A stretch of 64,000 bases of DNA from Rhodanobacteraceae bacterium ZG21-1 (GTDB lineage: Bacteria > Pseudomonadota > Gammaproteobacteria > Xanthomonadales > Rhodanobacteraceae), in contig JAJEJU010000025.1 of NCBI GenBank assembly GCA_021390615.1, positions 372,001-436,000 on the forward strand. Reading direction: 5' to 3'. Below the pieces are notes generated by a model. That model was not told where the DNA came from, made no database searches, and saw only the letters and a program-made list of their open reading frames with translations. Made by a program: the position numbers and the translations under genes. Of the stretch, positions 47,591 to 55,712 are shown one piece after another (positions within the stretch are counted from its first letter, which is position 1; each line of letters begins with the position of its first letter).

Positions 47591-49864
47591 TCAAGGCTGC
47601 ACGTAGCGCGCCCCCACGTTGACGTTGACGTAGGTCACCGGACTGGTCACGGTGAGGTAGTACGTCCCCGCCTTCGGCGTGGCGATGGTCACCGACTCGC
47701 TGTTGCTGCCCGCATGGCTGGAGGCGAAGTCGTAGGACGTCGCGCTCGCCGCCGCACCGAACTTCACGTACAGCGCCACGTCGCCGGTGCCGCCGAAAGT
47801 GCGCAGATTGAGCGCCTTGGCGCCCGCCGGCACGTCGATGGTGAACTGGCTGATGGCGTTCGGCGTACCGGCAGCCTGCGCGGTCGACCCGTTCTGCAGC
47901 ACGGTGACCACCGGCGCGGGCGGCACCGGCGGCGCCGGCGGCGCGGAACCGTCGCCCCAGTTGGCCACCGCGAACACGCGCAGCTTGTCGATGTCGAAAC
48001 TGCCCCAGCCCGTGGCGTAGTCGAAGCCCGCGGCAGCCTTGTAGCCGTTGCCCTGCAGACCGTTGTTGCCCGAGGTGATGTCGTGCAGCAGGCCGGCGTT
48101 CGCCGGGTTGGAGAAGTCGCGATACATATCGCTGGTGGGCAGGCCGATCGAGTTGTTCGCCGCGGTCTCGATGCGCGCGAAGGCGCCCACGAAGATCGGC
48201 GAGGCCAGGCTGGTGCCTTCCCACGCACCCGGCTGGCCGCCGACGATGGCCACGCCGGTATAGGCGTTGAAGGCGATGTCCGGCAGCACGCGATTGGTGT
48301 TGGCCAGGCTGCCGAGGTACTGGGTCTGCCAGGCCGGCGCGGGGATGCCGTCGCTGATGCCGCCGCCGCCGGCCCACAGCGTGCCATCGCCGTGCAGACC
48401 ATCGTTCCAGACCACTTCCGAAGACCACACGGTGGAGTTGTTGGGATCAGTGAACAGCTCGGTGCCGCCGACCGCGACCACGTGGGCCGAGGACGCCGGC
48501 CAGGATGTGGTGTACTTGGTCAGGTTGGCCTGGTCGGCCGCCGACGCCAGGTTCCAGGCGTGCCCCCGGGCCCAGGTGTAGGCGCCGGTATCGCCGGTGG
48601 AAACGGAGAAGATCTGGCCCTGCGCCTCGGCCTGAGCCAACACGGCGTCTTCGGCCGCCGCGGTGCCGCCAGCGATGCCGCCGCCCTCGTCCTCGCCGAA
48701 CGAGCAGTTGATCAGCTTGGCCAGGTTGTCGGTCACCGCCTGGCTTTCGGCGGCGAGCAGATTCGCGTCGCTGGCCGTCGGTGCGGTGTAGAACATCAGA
48801 TTCTTCACGCCGCCGGAAACGCCGACGATGGTCTGCGTATCCAGCGCCCACTCGCCTTCGGCATCCGCGTCCGGCTCGAAGTCGCCATTCGCCGGCACCT
48901 TGACCACGTTGAGCGTCACCGGAGCGAGCAGGTTGGCGGTGGTGAACTGATTCAGATCGGCCTGAGTCTGCGCCTGATCGGCCCAGCCCACCACGGCCAC
49001 CGTGGTCGCATAAGCCGTGGGCGTGGTGCCGACGTGGTAGATCTGCGCGACCGCCGAGGGCGCATGCGCCAGATTCACGCCGTTGGCATCCTCGGCAAGG
49101 GTCACGCGGTGGCTCAGGGTCTGCTTGACGTTGAGGTTCTGCAGGCCCAGCACGCCGCTCACCACGCCGCCCAGGGCCTGCGGCACCTGCGCGTCGCTGT
49201 CGTTGCCGTAGAACTGCTGACCGTTCGCGCTGAACTGCTTCATGCCGGTGTTGAAAGCGGCGCTGACATTGAGCGTATTGCCGTCGGCGCTGACCAGCAG
49301 GTTGTTCGGCGATACCTGCACGTTGCTGAAGCCGTTCTTCTGCAGATAGGCCACCACCGATTGCACGTCCTGATCGGTCGGCGCATAGGCCGCCTTGAAT
49401 GCCGCCGGCGTGAGGTAATGGCGATACGAGGCGCTGGCCGGATCATGCAGATCCTTGAGGAAGGCGTCCAGCTTGTCGCGGTTGTGCAGTTGCAGGCTGA
49501 CGGCGATATGCAGCGACTTGCTGGTCTCCAGCGGCGTCACCGCGACATCGCTGTTCAACTTCGGCGTGCCGCTCACGTTCACCGCCCAGGCCGTCGCGGC
49601 GGAAACGCCCGGAGCGGCTGCGCCGATCGACGTCGCGGAGCTGGGCGCTGCGCTGGTGGCGGCCTTCGAGACGCCGGAGGCCGCCGCAGGCGATGCCGCG
49701 ACCTTCAACAGGGCCGCATGGGTCGCCGTCGACTGCCACGCCCCGGCGGCGGCAGCGGCAGCAGCGCCGTGCCAGGCCATCAGCGAGGCCGCCAGGGCCA
49801 ACGGCAGTGCAGCCCTGGGCAAGGCCGAAAGACGGCCGTTCGATACACGCTTGTGGTTGCTCAT
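47591..49864 (-). CDS. Secreted S53-family (sedolisin/xanthomonalisin-type) acid peptidase
   Basis: A 757-residue secreted serine-carboxyl peptidase. A signal peptide (LPLALAASLMAWHGAAAA) is followed by an activation prodomain (about 85-250, with LDAFLKDLHDPASASYRHYLTP), then the S53 catalytic domain. That domain has the Glu/Asp pair in EGEWALDTQ, the INCSFGEDEGGG region, GGTELFTDP, and the nucleophile Ser in WEGTSLASP (about residue 549), with a DYATGWGSFD calcium-site-like end. A C-terminal beta domain after a Pro linker (PPAPPVPPAPVV) resembles a PPC domain and may be cut off after secretion. It is the neighbour of the adhesin, reading the same way. Confidence 0.92.
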   Translation of the reverse strand: MSNHKRVSNGRLSALPRAALPLALAASLMAWHGAAAAAAAGAWQSTATHAALLKVAASPAAASGVSKAATSAAPSSATSIGAAAPGVSAATAWAVNVSGTPKLNSDVAVTPLETSKSLHIAVSLQLHNRDKLDAFLKDLHDPASASYRHYLTPAAFKAAYAPTDQDVQSVVAYLQKNGFSNVQVSPNNLLVSADGNTLNVSAAFNTGMKQFSANGQQFYGNDSDAQVPQALGGVVSGVLGLQNLNVKQTLSHRVTLAEDANGVNLAHAPSAVAQIYHVGTTPTAYATTVAVVGWADQAQTQADLNQFTTANLLAPVTLNVVKVPANGDFEPDADAEGEWALDTQTIVGVSGGVKNLMFYTAPTASDANLLAAESQAVTDNLAKLINCSFGEDEGGGIAGGTAAAEDAVLAQAEAQGQIFSVSTGDTGAYTWARGHAWNLASAADQANLTKYTTSWPASSAHVVAVGGTELFTDPNNSTVWSSEVVWNDGLHGDGTLWAGGGGISDGIPAPAWQTQYLGSLANTNRVLPDIAFNAYTGVAIVGGQPGAWEGTSLASPIFVGAFARIETAANNSIGLPTSDMYRDFSNPANAGLLHDITSGNNGLQGNGYKAAAGFDYATGWGSFDIDKLRVFAVANWGDGSAPPAPPVPPAPVVTVLQNGSTAQAAGTPNAISQFTIDVPAGAKALNLRTFGGTGDVALYVKFGAAASATSYDFASSHAGSNSESVTIATPKAGTYYLTVTSPVTYVNVNVGARYVQP

Positions 49865-50523
49865 CTAGTCACATCCCCGATCTGGTTCGCTGAATGTCCA
49901 TCCACAGCCAGGTTTTCCGGAATTTGGGCAAGGCTCCGCCCTGCGTCGCAAAACCCGCGACGCCTGCGGCATGTGTGAAATCACTTCCGCTCCTCAGGAA
50001 CGAAATTTCTCGGCGCTATGCATGCGCATCATCTGCATGCACACACGCACGCCGTGCTGAGGAAAGACGGAATAACTGAAGGTCCCCTGCGGCAACTCCC
50101 GGTCTGGCTGTCGATACCTGCCGCCGCGCGATTTGCGCAGTGCGACAAGGCGGATGCATATACCCGCCTCATGTATCTAACGCGAAAAGTTTCGAACCCC
50201 CCCTCCCCCAGAAGTCATATCGTTTGGACTTCCATTTGTGAAGGGCAAGCAGGCAGCACCAGCGACGACGGGGCGCACCGCCTCGAAACGAGCGCACGGC
50301 TCAGGCAATCAGTCAGGCCTGCGCCACGACCGTCACCCGCCGCGCACTTGACACCGCGCCGGCGACTTCGGCAGCCTGCGGAGCCTGCCCATGCCGACAT
50401 CGGGCAGGCGCCGCCACCCGGAAGCCATATCGTTTGGACTTCCATTTGCGGATATCCATCGGTCAGTGTCAGCGACGACGGGGCACACCCACCTCGAAGC
50501 GAGCGCATTGCTCAAGCAATCAG
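49865..50523. other. Intergenic region S53 peptidase / hybrid kinase with a ~211-bp tandem repeat
   Basis: The left part (49865-50200) is the S53 peptidase promoter region and has a cluster of CATGC/GCATG-type dyads near 50015-50045. The right part holds two copies of one segment in tandem (see 50211-50421). I see no intact gene. Confidence 0.5.
50211..50421. repeat. Tandem copy of the 3' end of the hybrid-kinase gene plus downstream flank
   Basis: This segment repeats, with many changes, the sequence starting at 50422. Both copies begin with a hairpin (GAAGTC-N10-GACTTC in copy 1), share CATATCGTTTGGACTTCCATT, CAGCGACGACGGGGC and CAATCAGTCAGGCCTG, and continue into the kinase C-terminal coding sequence. 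In copy 1 the kinase part is frame-shifted and degenerate. The offset is 211 bases, and the stop codon at 50524 has its counterpart at 50313. Confidence 0.75.
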
Positions 50524-53500
50524 TCAGGCCTGTGCCGCGGCCGTCACCCGCTGCAACACCTGGCGCAAGGCCAGCGGCTTCAGCGGCTTGTACAGCACGC
50601 CCACGCCGGCATCGAGCAGGCGTTGCCGCAGTTCGCCGTCGCGATCGGCGGTGAGCATCACCGCGGGCACGTCGGCGTGGCGCGCGCGCAACTGACGCAG
50701 TACATCGAGCCCGGTGCTGCCGCCGTCCAGGTGGAAGTCGAGGATGTGCAGGTCAGGCCGCCACGGCGCCGCCAGCGCCTGCTCCGCGTTGCGCGCGGCG
50801 TGCACCTGCCAGCCCCAGTCGGCCAGCAGCCGTCCCAGCGCGGCAAGCGCGGCCGGCTCGTTGTCCAGCACCAGGGCGCGGCCACCGGGCATGCGCTGCA
50901 GGCGGGCCGGTTCGGACGGCGCCATCGGCAGCGGTGCCGCACGCGGCATGCTCAGATCGAACACGCTGCCGCGGCCAGGCCAGGAGCGCAGGCCGAGCGG
51001 ATGCCCGAGCAGCGCGGCCATGCGCTGCGCGATCGACAGGCCGAGACCGAGGCCTTGCCCGCCGGCAGCGCTGCCGCGATGAAACTCCTGGAAGATCGAC
51101 TGGCGTTCTTCCGCCTCGATGCCCGGCCCGGTATCCCACACTTCGACACGCAGCTGCTCGTCGCGCCGGCGCACGCCGAGCAATACGCGCCCGCGTTCGG
51201 CGTAGCGCAACGCATTCGACAGGAAGTTCTGCAGCACCCGGCGCAGCAGCTGCGGATCGCTGTGCACCCACGCCGCCGTGCCCACCACGTCCAGCCGCAC
51301 GCCGCGGTCGCGCGCCAGCGCGCGGAACTCGGCGGCGAGCGGATCCAGCACGTCGGCCAGCGGGAAGGCACGCGGTTGCGGGTGCAGGCGACCGCCTTCC
51401 AGCCGTGCGATGTCGAGCAGACCGGCCAGCAAGCTTTCGGTGGCGGCCAGCGCGCCGTTGAGATGGTGCGCGGTGGCGTCGTCGCCATGCGCAGCCAGCG
51501 CATGCGCGAACAGCTGCGCCGCGTGCAGCGGCTGCATCAGGTCGTGCGTCACTGCGGCGAGGAAGCGGCTCTTCGCTTCGTTCGCACGCTGCGCCTCGGC
51601 CGATGCTGCAACCAGTTCGCGGGTGCGTTCCTCCACCCGCAGCTCCAGCGTCTCGTTCGCGCGCTTGAGCGAATCCTCGGCCTGGCGGAACGCAGTGACG
51701 TCGGTGAAGGTGGCGACGAAGCCGCCGCCAGGCATGGGATTGCCGCGGATCTCCACCACGGTGCCGTCGGGAAAGCGCCGCTCGGACAGATGCCGCGTGC
51801 CGGCGCGCATGTGCGCGAGGCGGCGCTGCACGCGCCGTTCCACTTCGCCGGCGCCGAGCATGCCCGCCTCGATGTTGTGCCGGGTCAGCTCGGCAATCGG
51901 ACGCCCCACCTGCAGCAAGGCGTCAGGATAGCCGAACAGGCTGGCGTAGCGGCTGTTCCACGCCACCACGCGCAGTTCGGCGTCGACCACGCAGATGCCC
52001 TGGCTCATGTTGTGCAGCGCGGCCTCCAGCACGCGCTGGTTGAAGCGCAGGTCCTGCGCGGCCTCGTCGACGATCGCCGCCACCGTGTCGAGATCGCCGC
52101 GCCCTTGCCGATGCACCACTTCCAGCAGCAGCCGCGCGGAAGCGGCGCCGATCACCGCAGCCAGTTCGTGCTCCACTTCGGCCACGCGCGCGCGGCCCGC
52201 CGAACCCGCCGATGGCGCATCCTGGAACAGATGCTCTACTCGCTCCAGCGGCAGGAAGCGTGCGGCCAGCGCGCGCAGCTCGACCACGTCGACGTCGCCC
52301 ACGCTGACCGCCCGCGCGGCGCGGCCATAGCGCGAACCCGCCACCAGCAGGATCACCGCGCCGTTCACCAGCAAGCTCACCGCCACCGCACGGCCCAGGC
52401 GGCTCCAGTCGTCCAGGCCAAGCAGACCGTCGGGGGAAAGCCAGCGCAGGCCCAGCGGCCCCTGCCACAGCCACGACGGTGCCGCCGGCAGCAAGGCCGG
52501 CGCCACCACGTATAGCCACACCAGGGTGCCGGCCAACAGGCCCGCCATCACCGCGCGCGAGCCCAGCTGCGGCCGGTAGGCCGCCACCAGCAGCGCGGGT
52601 GCCAGCTCGGCCAGTGCCGAAAACGAAATTGCGCCGATGTCGGCCAGCGCCTCGTTGCGGGTCAGCGCGCGGCTGTAGGCCCAGGCCAGCAGGATCACCA
52701 GCAGGATCGCTACGCGCCGATGATTCAGCAATTGGCCGCGCAGGTCGCCGTGCGCGTCCACGCCCCAGCCCGCGCGCACGCGCAGCGGCGCGACCAGGTG
52801 ATTCACCACCATCAGGCTCAGCGCGAGCGTGGCGATCACCACCATGCTGGTCGCCGCGCTCAGGCCGCCGAGAAAGGCGACCAGGGCCAGCCCATGCTGG
52901 CCGCGCGCCAGCGGCAGCGCCAGCACGTACATGTCCGACGACACGCCTTGCGGCCCCAGCCACGCGTCGCCGAGTCGCGCCAACGGCAGGATCGGCAGCG
53001 AGATCAGCAGCATGTACAGCGGGAACAGCCAGCGCGCGGTGCGCAGGTGGCCGTCGTCGCGGCACTCGACCACGCCGGCGTAGAACTGGTGCGGCAAGGT
53101 GAACATGGCCAGCGCGCCGAGCAGGATCAGCGCCGGAAAGCCGCCGCTGTCCGGCGGCGCCGGCACGTGCGGCGGCAGCCCCGCCGGCAGCGCGACGAAC
53201 AGCAGGCTGCCCAACGCCAGCATCGCGCCCAGCTTGAACAGCGACTCGAACGCCATCGCCAGCACCAGCCCGCGGTTGTGCGCAACGGTGGAGGCGCGCC
53301 GCGTGCCGAACAACATGGCGAACAAGGCCATCAGCAGGGCTACGTAGAGTGCGCTGTCCTGCCACGGCTCGGACTCGGTGAGCTCGCCGCGGCTGAGGAT
53401 GCCGTAGCTCATCGCCACCGCCTTCAGCTGCAGCGCGATGTAGGGCACGATGCCGATCAGCACCACCAGGGTGACCAGCGCGGCCAGGCCGGAGTGGCGC

Positions 53501-53826
53501 CCCAGCCGCACCGCGATCAGGTCGGCCAGCGAACCGGCGTTGTATTCGCGCGCCAGCTGCACCAGCCGATGCAGAAAACGCATCGCGAACAGGTACATCA
53601 GGATCGCGCCGACGAAGGTGGGCGGCAGCCACCAGCCCGAGCGGCTGGCCTGGGTCACCGTGCCGTAGAAGGTCCACGAGGTGCAGTGGATCGCCAGCGA
53701 CAGCGCGTAGACGATCGCCCAGCGCCGCTCGAACAACCGCGGGCGTCGCTCGCCGAGCAAGGCCACGCCGAACAGCAGGCCCAGCCAGCAGGCCGCAGCC
53801 GTGGCGATCAGGCCGACGCCGAGCAT
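50524..53826 (-). CDS. SLC5-STAC-PAS hybrid histidine kinase/response regulator (CrbS-like)
   Basis: A 1,100-residue transmembrane sensor. Residues 1 to about 490 form a sodium:solute symporter-like (SLC5) domain with about 13 helices (HCTSWTFYGTVTQASRSG is the family-type start). A STAC-type linker (ELRALAARFLPLERVEHLF) and a PAS domain (HNMSQGICVVDAELRVVAWN) follow. HisKA has His761 in AVTHDLMQPLHAAQL; HATPase has NALRYAERG and DTGPGI. A C-terminal receiver has Asp1030 in ILDFHLDGG and Lys in LYKPLKP. CrbS-like kinases sense acetate or short-chain substrates and act through a LuxR regulator; one is encoded at 37973. It ends the leftward PHB operon, 64 bases after the depolymerase gene. The 3' end is tandemly repeated downstream. 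Confidence 0.9.
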   Translation of the reverse strand: MLGVGLIATAAACWLGLLFGVALLGERRPRLFERRWAIVYALSLAIHCTSWTFYGTVTQASRSGWWLPPTFVGAILMYLFAMRFLHRLVQLAREYNAGSLADLIAVRLGRHSGLAALVTLVVLIGIVPYIALQLKAVAMSYGILSRGELTESEPWQDSALYVALLMALFAMLFGTRRASTVAHNRGLVLAMAFESLFKLGAMLALGSLLFVALPAGLPPHVPAPPDSGGFPALILLGALAMFTLPHQFYAGVVECRDDGHLRTARWLFPLYMLLISLPILPLARLGDAWLGPQGVSSDMYVLALPLARGQHGLALVAFLGGLSAATSMVVIATLALSLMVVNHLVAPLRVRAGWGVDAHGDLRGQLLNHRRVAILLVILLAWAYSRALTRNEALADIGAISFSALAELAPALLVAAYRPQLGSRAVMAGLLAGTLVWLYVVAPALLPAAPSWLWQGPLGLRWLSPDGLLGLDDWSRLGRAVAVSLLVNGAVILLVAGSRYGRAARAVSVGDVDVVELRALAARFLPLERVEHLFQDAPSAGSAGRARVAEVEHELAAVIGAASARLLLEVVHRQGRGDLDTVAAIVDEAAQDLRFNQRVLEAALHNMSQGICVVDAELRVVAWNSRYASLFGYPDALLQVGRPIAELTRHNIEAGMLGAGEVERRVQRRLAHMRAGTRHLSERRFPDGTVVEIRGNPMPGGGFVATFTDVTAFRQAEDSLKRANETLELRVEERTRELVAASAEAQRANEAKSRFLAAVTHDLMQPLHAAQLFAHALAAHGDDATAHHLNGALAATESLLAGLLDIARLEGGRLHPQPRAFPLADVLDPLAAEFRALARDRGVRLDVVGTAAWVHSDPQLLRRVLQNFLSNALRYAERGRVLLGVRRRDEQLRVEVWDTGPGIEAEERQSIFQEFHRGSAAGGQGLGLGLSIAQRMAALLGHPLGLRSWPGRGSVFDLSMPRAAPLPMAPSEPARLQRMPGGRALVLDNEPAALAALGRLLADWGWQVHAARNAEQALAAPWRPDLHILDFHLDGGSTGLDVLRQLRARHADVPAVMLTADRDGELRQRLLDAGVGVLYKPLKPLALRQVLQRVTAAAQA

Positions 53827-53890
53827 GTCTCGCCTCCGTCGCGCCCGCCCCTATTGCACCCAGACGCGATCGCGCCACGCATCACGCGAC

Positions 53891-54919
53891 TCAGTGCGCG
53901 GCCGCCGGCAGCCCCAGCGCGCGCACTGCGTTCGCCAGCCAGCGCAGCTGCACGCCGCGACGGCTGTCGTAGTCGGCTCCCGAATATCCCCACCAGTCCC
54001 AGCATGCCTGCGGATTCAAAGGCGCGAAGCTCGCGCGGACCTGAGGATATAGCACCGCCACGTGGTAGACGTCGGCCCAGCGGTTGAAGCCGGCGTCGCG
54101 CACGAAGGACTCGCCCACGCTGGCGGCGTCCTGCTTGCAGCCGTGCAGGGCCACCAGCAGGCCGCAGGGCTGGCCGGCGGCGCAGTCGGGCGGCAGGTAC
54201 AGATAGCCGCTCGAGGCCAGCAAGGCGTCCCGCCCATCGGGCCGCAGCGCATCCTGGTCGAAGCGGCGCAGGCTTCCGCGCGGCTCCGTGGCGGCGCCGG
54301 TGGGCGGCCCGTACAGCTGGGCGAAGATCTCGCCGGCTGCATCGAAGTTGCAGTGGCCGAGATAGGGCGACACCGACTGCGCGCAATCGCCGCCGCTCGC
54401 CGCGATCGGCAAGTTGTGCCCGAAGGCGCGCTGGCCGTCGTCGCGCAGTTGCAGCCCCTGCAGGCTCGGCTCGGCGGCGCGCAGGCCCGCGTAAAAGCGC
54501 GCGGCGGCCTCGGCCACCGTCGGCGCCACCACGCTGTCCGCAGTGCCGTGCAGCAGCAGCACGCGGGCATGGGCCAGCACCGCCAGCGGACCGATCTCAC
54601 CGCGCGCCGCACGCTGCCGCGCACGCGCCACCAGCGCATCGACGTCGGGCGCCGGCGCGCCCTTCATGCAGCTGCCCAGCGCGAGATCGAGCCGACCCTC
54701 GGCGCAGCCGTAAGGCCCGCCGGCCACCATCGCCGCAGCAGGAAACAGTTCGGGATAGGCCAGCTGCGCCTGCGCCGCCATATAGGCTCCCGAGGAGAGA
54801 CCAGCCACCGCCACCCGCGCCGGGTCCAGCCGCAGCCGCGGCAGCGGCGTCGCGCCATCGCCGCTGCATGCGCCGATGAAGAACAGCGACACCAGCAGCA
54901 GGGCGCGCCATGCCCTCAC
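53891..54919 (-). CDS. Type II PHB depolymerase, putative lipoprotein
   Basis: Hydrolyses poly(3-hydroxybutyrate). A 342-residue protein starting with GTG at 54919. MRAWRALLLVSLFFIGACSG is a lipoprotein signal (lipobox IGAC, Cys18). The order of motifs is lipase box AGLSSGAYMAAQ (Ser42), the Asp in LLHGTADSVVAP, then the oxyanion motif LVALHGCKQDAAS near residue 270, and a CWDWWGYSG end. The oxyanion motif follows the Ser, the circularly permuted order that defines type II depolymerases. The GTG overlaps the SDR stop in GTGA, so the two are translationally coupled. A lipid anchor would hold this normally secreted enzyme on the cell. Confidence 0.88.
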   Translation of the reverse strand: MRAWRALLLVSLFFIGACSGDGATPLPRLRLDPARVAVAGLSSGAYMAAQAQLAYPELFPAAAMVAGGPYGCAEGRLDLALGSCMKGAPAPDVDALVARARQRAARGEIGPLAVLAHARVLLLHGTADSVVAPTVAEAAARFYAGLRAAEPSLQGLQLRDDGQRAFGHNLPIAASGGDCAQSVSPYLGHCNFDAAGEIFAQLYGPPTGAATEPRGSLRRFDQDALRPDGRDALLASSGYLYLPPDCAAGQPCGLLVALHGCKQDAASVGESFVRDAGFNRWADVYHVAVLYPQVRASFAPLNPQACWDWWGYSGADYDSRRGVQLRWLANAVRALGLPAAAH

Positions 54920-55698
54920 CCGACAGCATCCTCGCTGCGCATCGGCCGTGCCGGCGAAGCCGGCCAGCCACCGGCGAAATCCAGGATCGCGCCGGTCAGG
55001 AAGCGCGCCCGCGTGGTCGCCAGAAAGCGCACGACCTCGCCCATCTCCTCGGGACGGCCAAGTCGTCGCGCTGGCACGGCCGTCTCGACATAGGCGCGGC
55101 CATGCGGCGCGTCGATGAAGGTGGCGCGTGGGTAGTAAGCCTCGCTGTAGTAGTAGTTCGGCGCCACCGCGTTCACCGCGATGTCGTGCGGCGCCAGCTC
55201 GACCGCCAGCGAGCGCACCAGGGCGTTGGCGGCGGCGCGCGCGGCGTCCGGAATCGCAGCGCCGGCGATCGGCAGCCGGGTGCGGCAGGACGTAATCATC
55301 ACGATATTGCCGCCGCCCTGGGACTGCAGGCGCGGAATCGCCGCCTGCAGCAGCTCGAACGGCGCCACCACCAGCGCCTCCAGCGTCTGCCGCAAGGCGG
55401 CGGACGACACTGCTGCCGTCGCCGCCTGGAGCGCCGGGTAGTGATCGTTGCTGATCAGCGCGTCGACGCGTCCGGCCCGCTCCCAGGCGGCTGCGGCCAG
55501 TTGGGCGGGTTGTTCGGCCTGCAAGCGTTCCGCTCCCGGATGCTCGGCGCCGAAAGCTTCCCAGGCCTGCGCCTGCTCGAAGGCGCGATCATGCACCAGC
55601 ACCCGGAAATCGGCCGCCAGCAGCGCCGCGACCGCGGCCGGCCCGGCGTAGCCGGCGGCCTGGGTCACCAGCGCGACCGGGCGGGACGACGTTTGCAC
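54916..55698 (-). CDS. Halohydrin-dehalogenase-like SDR lacking the catalytic Tyr
   Basis: A 260-residue SDR-fold protein from GTG at 55698, which has GGAGG seven bases upstream. It lacks the dinucleotide motif; residues 12-19 read TQAAGYAG, fitting the T-x4-(F/Y)-x-G motif of halohydrin dehalogenases. Further HheC-like parts are LISNDHYPA, EALVVAPFELLQAA, NIVMITS, VAPNYYYSEAYYP and RLGRPEEMGE. In the S-x12-Y-x3-R triad, Ser137 and Arg154 are present but the Tyr position is Pro150. So it is HHDH-like but probably not a normal dehalogenase; a binding or new catalytic role is possible. It lies 15 bases after the TonB receptor and overlaps the PHB depolymerase by 4. Confidence 0.85.
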   Translation of the reverse strand: MQTSSRPVALVTQAAGYAGPAAVAALLAADFRVLVHDRAFEQAQAWEAFGAEHPGAERLQAEQPAQLAAAAWERAGRVDALISNDHYPALQAATAAVSSAALRQTLEALVVAPFELLQAAIPRLQSQGGGNIVMITSCRTRLPIAGAAIPDAARAAANALVRSLAVELAPHDIAVNAVAPNYYYSEAYYPRATFIDAPHGRAYVETAVPARRLGRPEEMGEVVRFLATTRARFLTGAILDFAGGWPASPARPMRSEDAVG

Positions 55699-55712
55699 CG
55701 GCCCGCCTCCGC

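Noticed and set aside
50180-50210. TTTCGAACCCC resembling a tRNA T-arm
   Set aside because: No acceptor, D-arm or anticodon stem can be built around it on either strand.
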